Shown in pieces: positions 32,296 through 32,755 of a DNA stretch of 32,755 nt (the first letter of the stretch is position 1; every line of letters starts with the position of its first letter). Source of the DNA: Candidatus Thalassarchaeum betae (GTDB taxonomy: Archaea > Thermoplasmatota > Poseidoniia > Poseidoniales > Thalassarchaeaceae); NCBI GenBank assembly GCA_003193925.1, contig PSPG01000012.1:1-32755 (forward strand). Reading direction: 5' to 3'. Below the pieces are notes generated by a model. That model searched no databases, was not told the DNA's origin, and saw only the letters and a program-made list of their open reading frames with translations. Position numbers and translations under genes: made by a program.

Positions 32296-32755
32296 TCAGG
32301 ATGCAAGCATCCTGTGGAAGTGGTGAACTCCTGCTTCCTTGGTTGGAGAGTAGCGACCTCTGTCGTAAGCACCGGCAGCAACACCCCTCTGCACGGCTTC
32401 GACGATCCCTTGGTCCTCAGCCTCGACCTTATCGAGGTCCCTACCTGCTCCTTTGCCTAACATCGAGGAGTCCCAGACATAGCCGTGGTACACGATTCTA
32501 GTACGGTCCACCGACAGGGGCACGACGAGGTTAACTGACAGGCCCCAGGGGTAGAAGTTGAACATCATTCCGGGGTACAGCCAGTAGTAGTACGCGGCCA
32601 CCCTTTGACCGTAATCGGGAGAAGTCTCTGGCAAGTTGAAGCAGATCTCATTCCCACGGGCTATCCCGATCTGCAGGACCCCTCCCTCGAACAACTCGGT
32701 CCTGTACGAGTCGTAGTCCAACTCCTCATGCAGACCACCGTGTACGTAGGGTATG
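32296..32755 (-). CDS. Rieske non-heme iron ring-hydroxylating oxygenase, C-terminal part
   Basis: About 153 residues are visible, and the frame stays open through the right edge, so the Rieske Cys/His cluster lies beyond it. PYVHGGLHEELDYDSY is the mononuclear-iron region, with the second His of the usual His-x4-His pair. The core AAYYYWLYPGMMFNFYPW and the third ligand region VEAEDQGIVEAVQRG (Asp) follow. It ends GRYSPTKEAGVHHFHRMLAS, a well-kept family C-terminus. Relatives hydroxylate quaternary amines (choline, carnitine, betaine) or aromatic rings using O2 and a separate reductase; the substrate cannot be told from this part. An ATG is not needed within the window. Upstream of the lipoprotein. 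Confidence 0.85.
   Translation of the reverse strand, partial: IPYVHGGLHEELDYDSYRTELFEGGVLQIGIARGNEICFNLPETSPDYGQRVAAYYYWLYPGMMFNFYPWGLSVNLVVPLSVDRTRIVYHGYVWDSSMLGKGAGRDLDKVEAEDQGIVEAVQRGVAAGAYDRGRYSPTKEAGVHHFHRMLAS

Noticed and set aside
1..32755. CRISPR arrays, insertion sequences, integrases, tRNA or rRNA genes
   Set aside because: None of the expected repeats, transposase motifs or RNA signatures was seen on reading both strands; short or degenerate ones could have been missed.

Overview
The window looks like a piece of a compact, GC-rich archaeal chromosome, most likely a marine planktonic euryarchaeon of the Marine Group II / Poseidoniia type (inference, no search run). The archaeal markers are a PUA-containing archaeosine tRNA-guanine transglycosylase, a CTP-dependent riboflavin kinase of the archaeal RibK type, an archaeal NadM, a DRG-family GTPase with a TGS domain and a fused aconitase-X enzyme. 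The taxon guess rests on the mixture of these with bacterial-looking genes (RluA, DoxX, Rieske oxygenase), a lipoprotein carrying a cysteine-bounded Asn-Tyr-Asn motif, and Asp-rich calcium-binding insertions in membrane proteins.

Layout. 1-1250 is clearly more AT-rich than the rest. It holds the 5' end of an ABC ATPase and an RluA-type pseudouridine synthase, both leftward. 1256-6041 holds a cysteine-synthase-like PLP enzyme, a PH-domain membrane protein, a DoxX-like multi-span protein with an exported tail, a small leftward cluster (HNH nuclease with a zinc knuckle, then an apparently frameshifted small gene), and a SpoU/TrmH methyltransferase. 6038-10846 has a leftward ZIP metal transporter facing a rightward pair, aconitase X and archaeosine TGT, whose stop and start codons overlap. 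10936-16686 is a tight five-gene operon: ATPase, permease, ATPase, permease, lipocalin-like protein. The last four genes are linked by 4-base or shorter overlaps or short gaps, with strong Shine-Dalgarno motifs. 16767-18205 has a TPR-like protein and TruA. 18198-19555 (leftward) has RibK and a PqqB-like metallo-hydrolase. 19654-21291 has an alpha-oxoamine synthase and a hotdog thioesterase. 21288-22402 (leftward) has a membrane protein and a DUF309 protein. 22483-23664 is citrate synthase. 23665-24771 (leftward) is a glycerophosphodiesterase whose catalytic His-Arg motif sits at the C-terminus instead of the N-terminus. 24882-26819 is a UMF1-type MFS protein with a large Asp-rich insertion. 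26800-28777 (leftward) is a DRG GTPase then TatC. 28879-30173 is an unknown protein then NadM. 30174-32755 (leftward) is a Rieske oxygenase running off the right edge, then a lipase-like lipoprotein.

Genome economy is extreme. Six convergent gene pairs overlap or abut at their stop codons. No gap exceeds 200 bases, and no tRNA, rRNA, CRISPR array, transposase or integrase was seen.

The points most worth following are the circularly permuted glycerophosphodiesterase, the archaeosine TGT that has lost its three zinc-binding cysteines, the large-then-small fused aconitase X, the HNH/CCHC-knuckle protein with its broken neighbour, and calcium-binding insertions in two unrelated transporters. Functions are read from recognisable motifs only. 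Start codons are often uncertain because GTG and TTG are common here.
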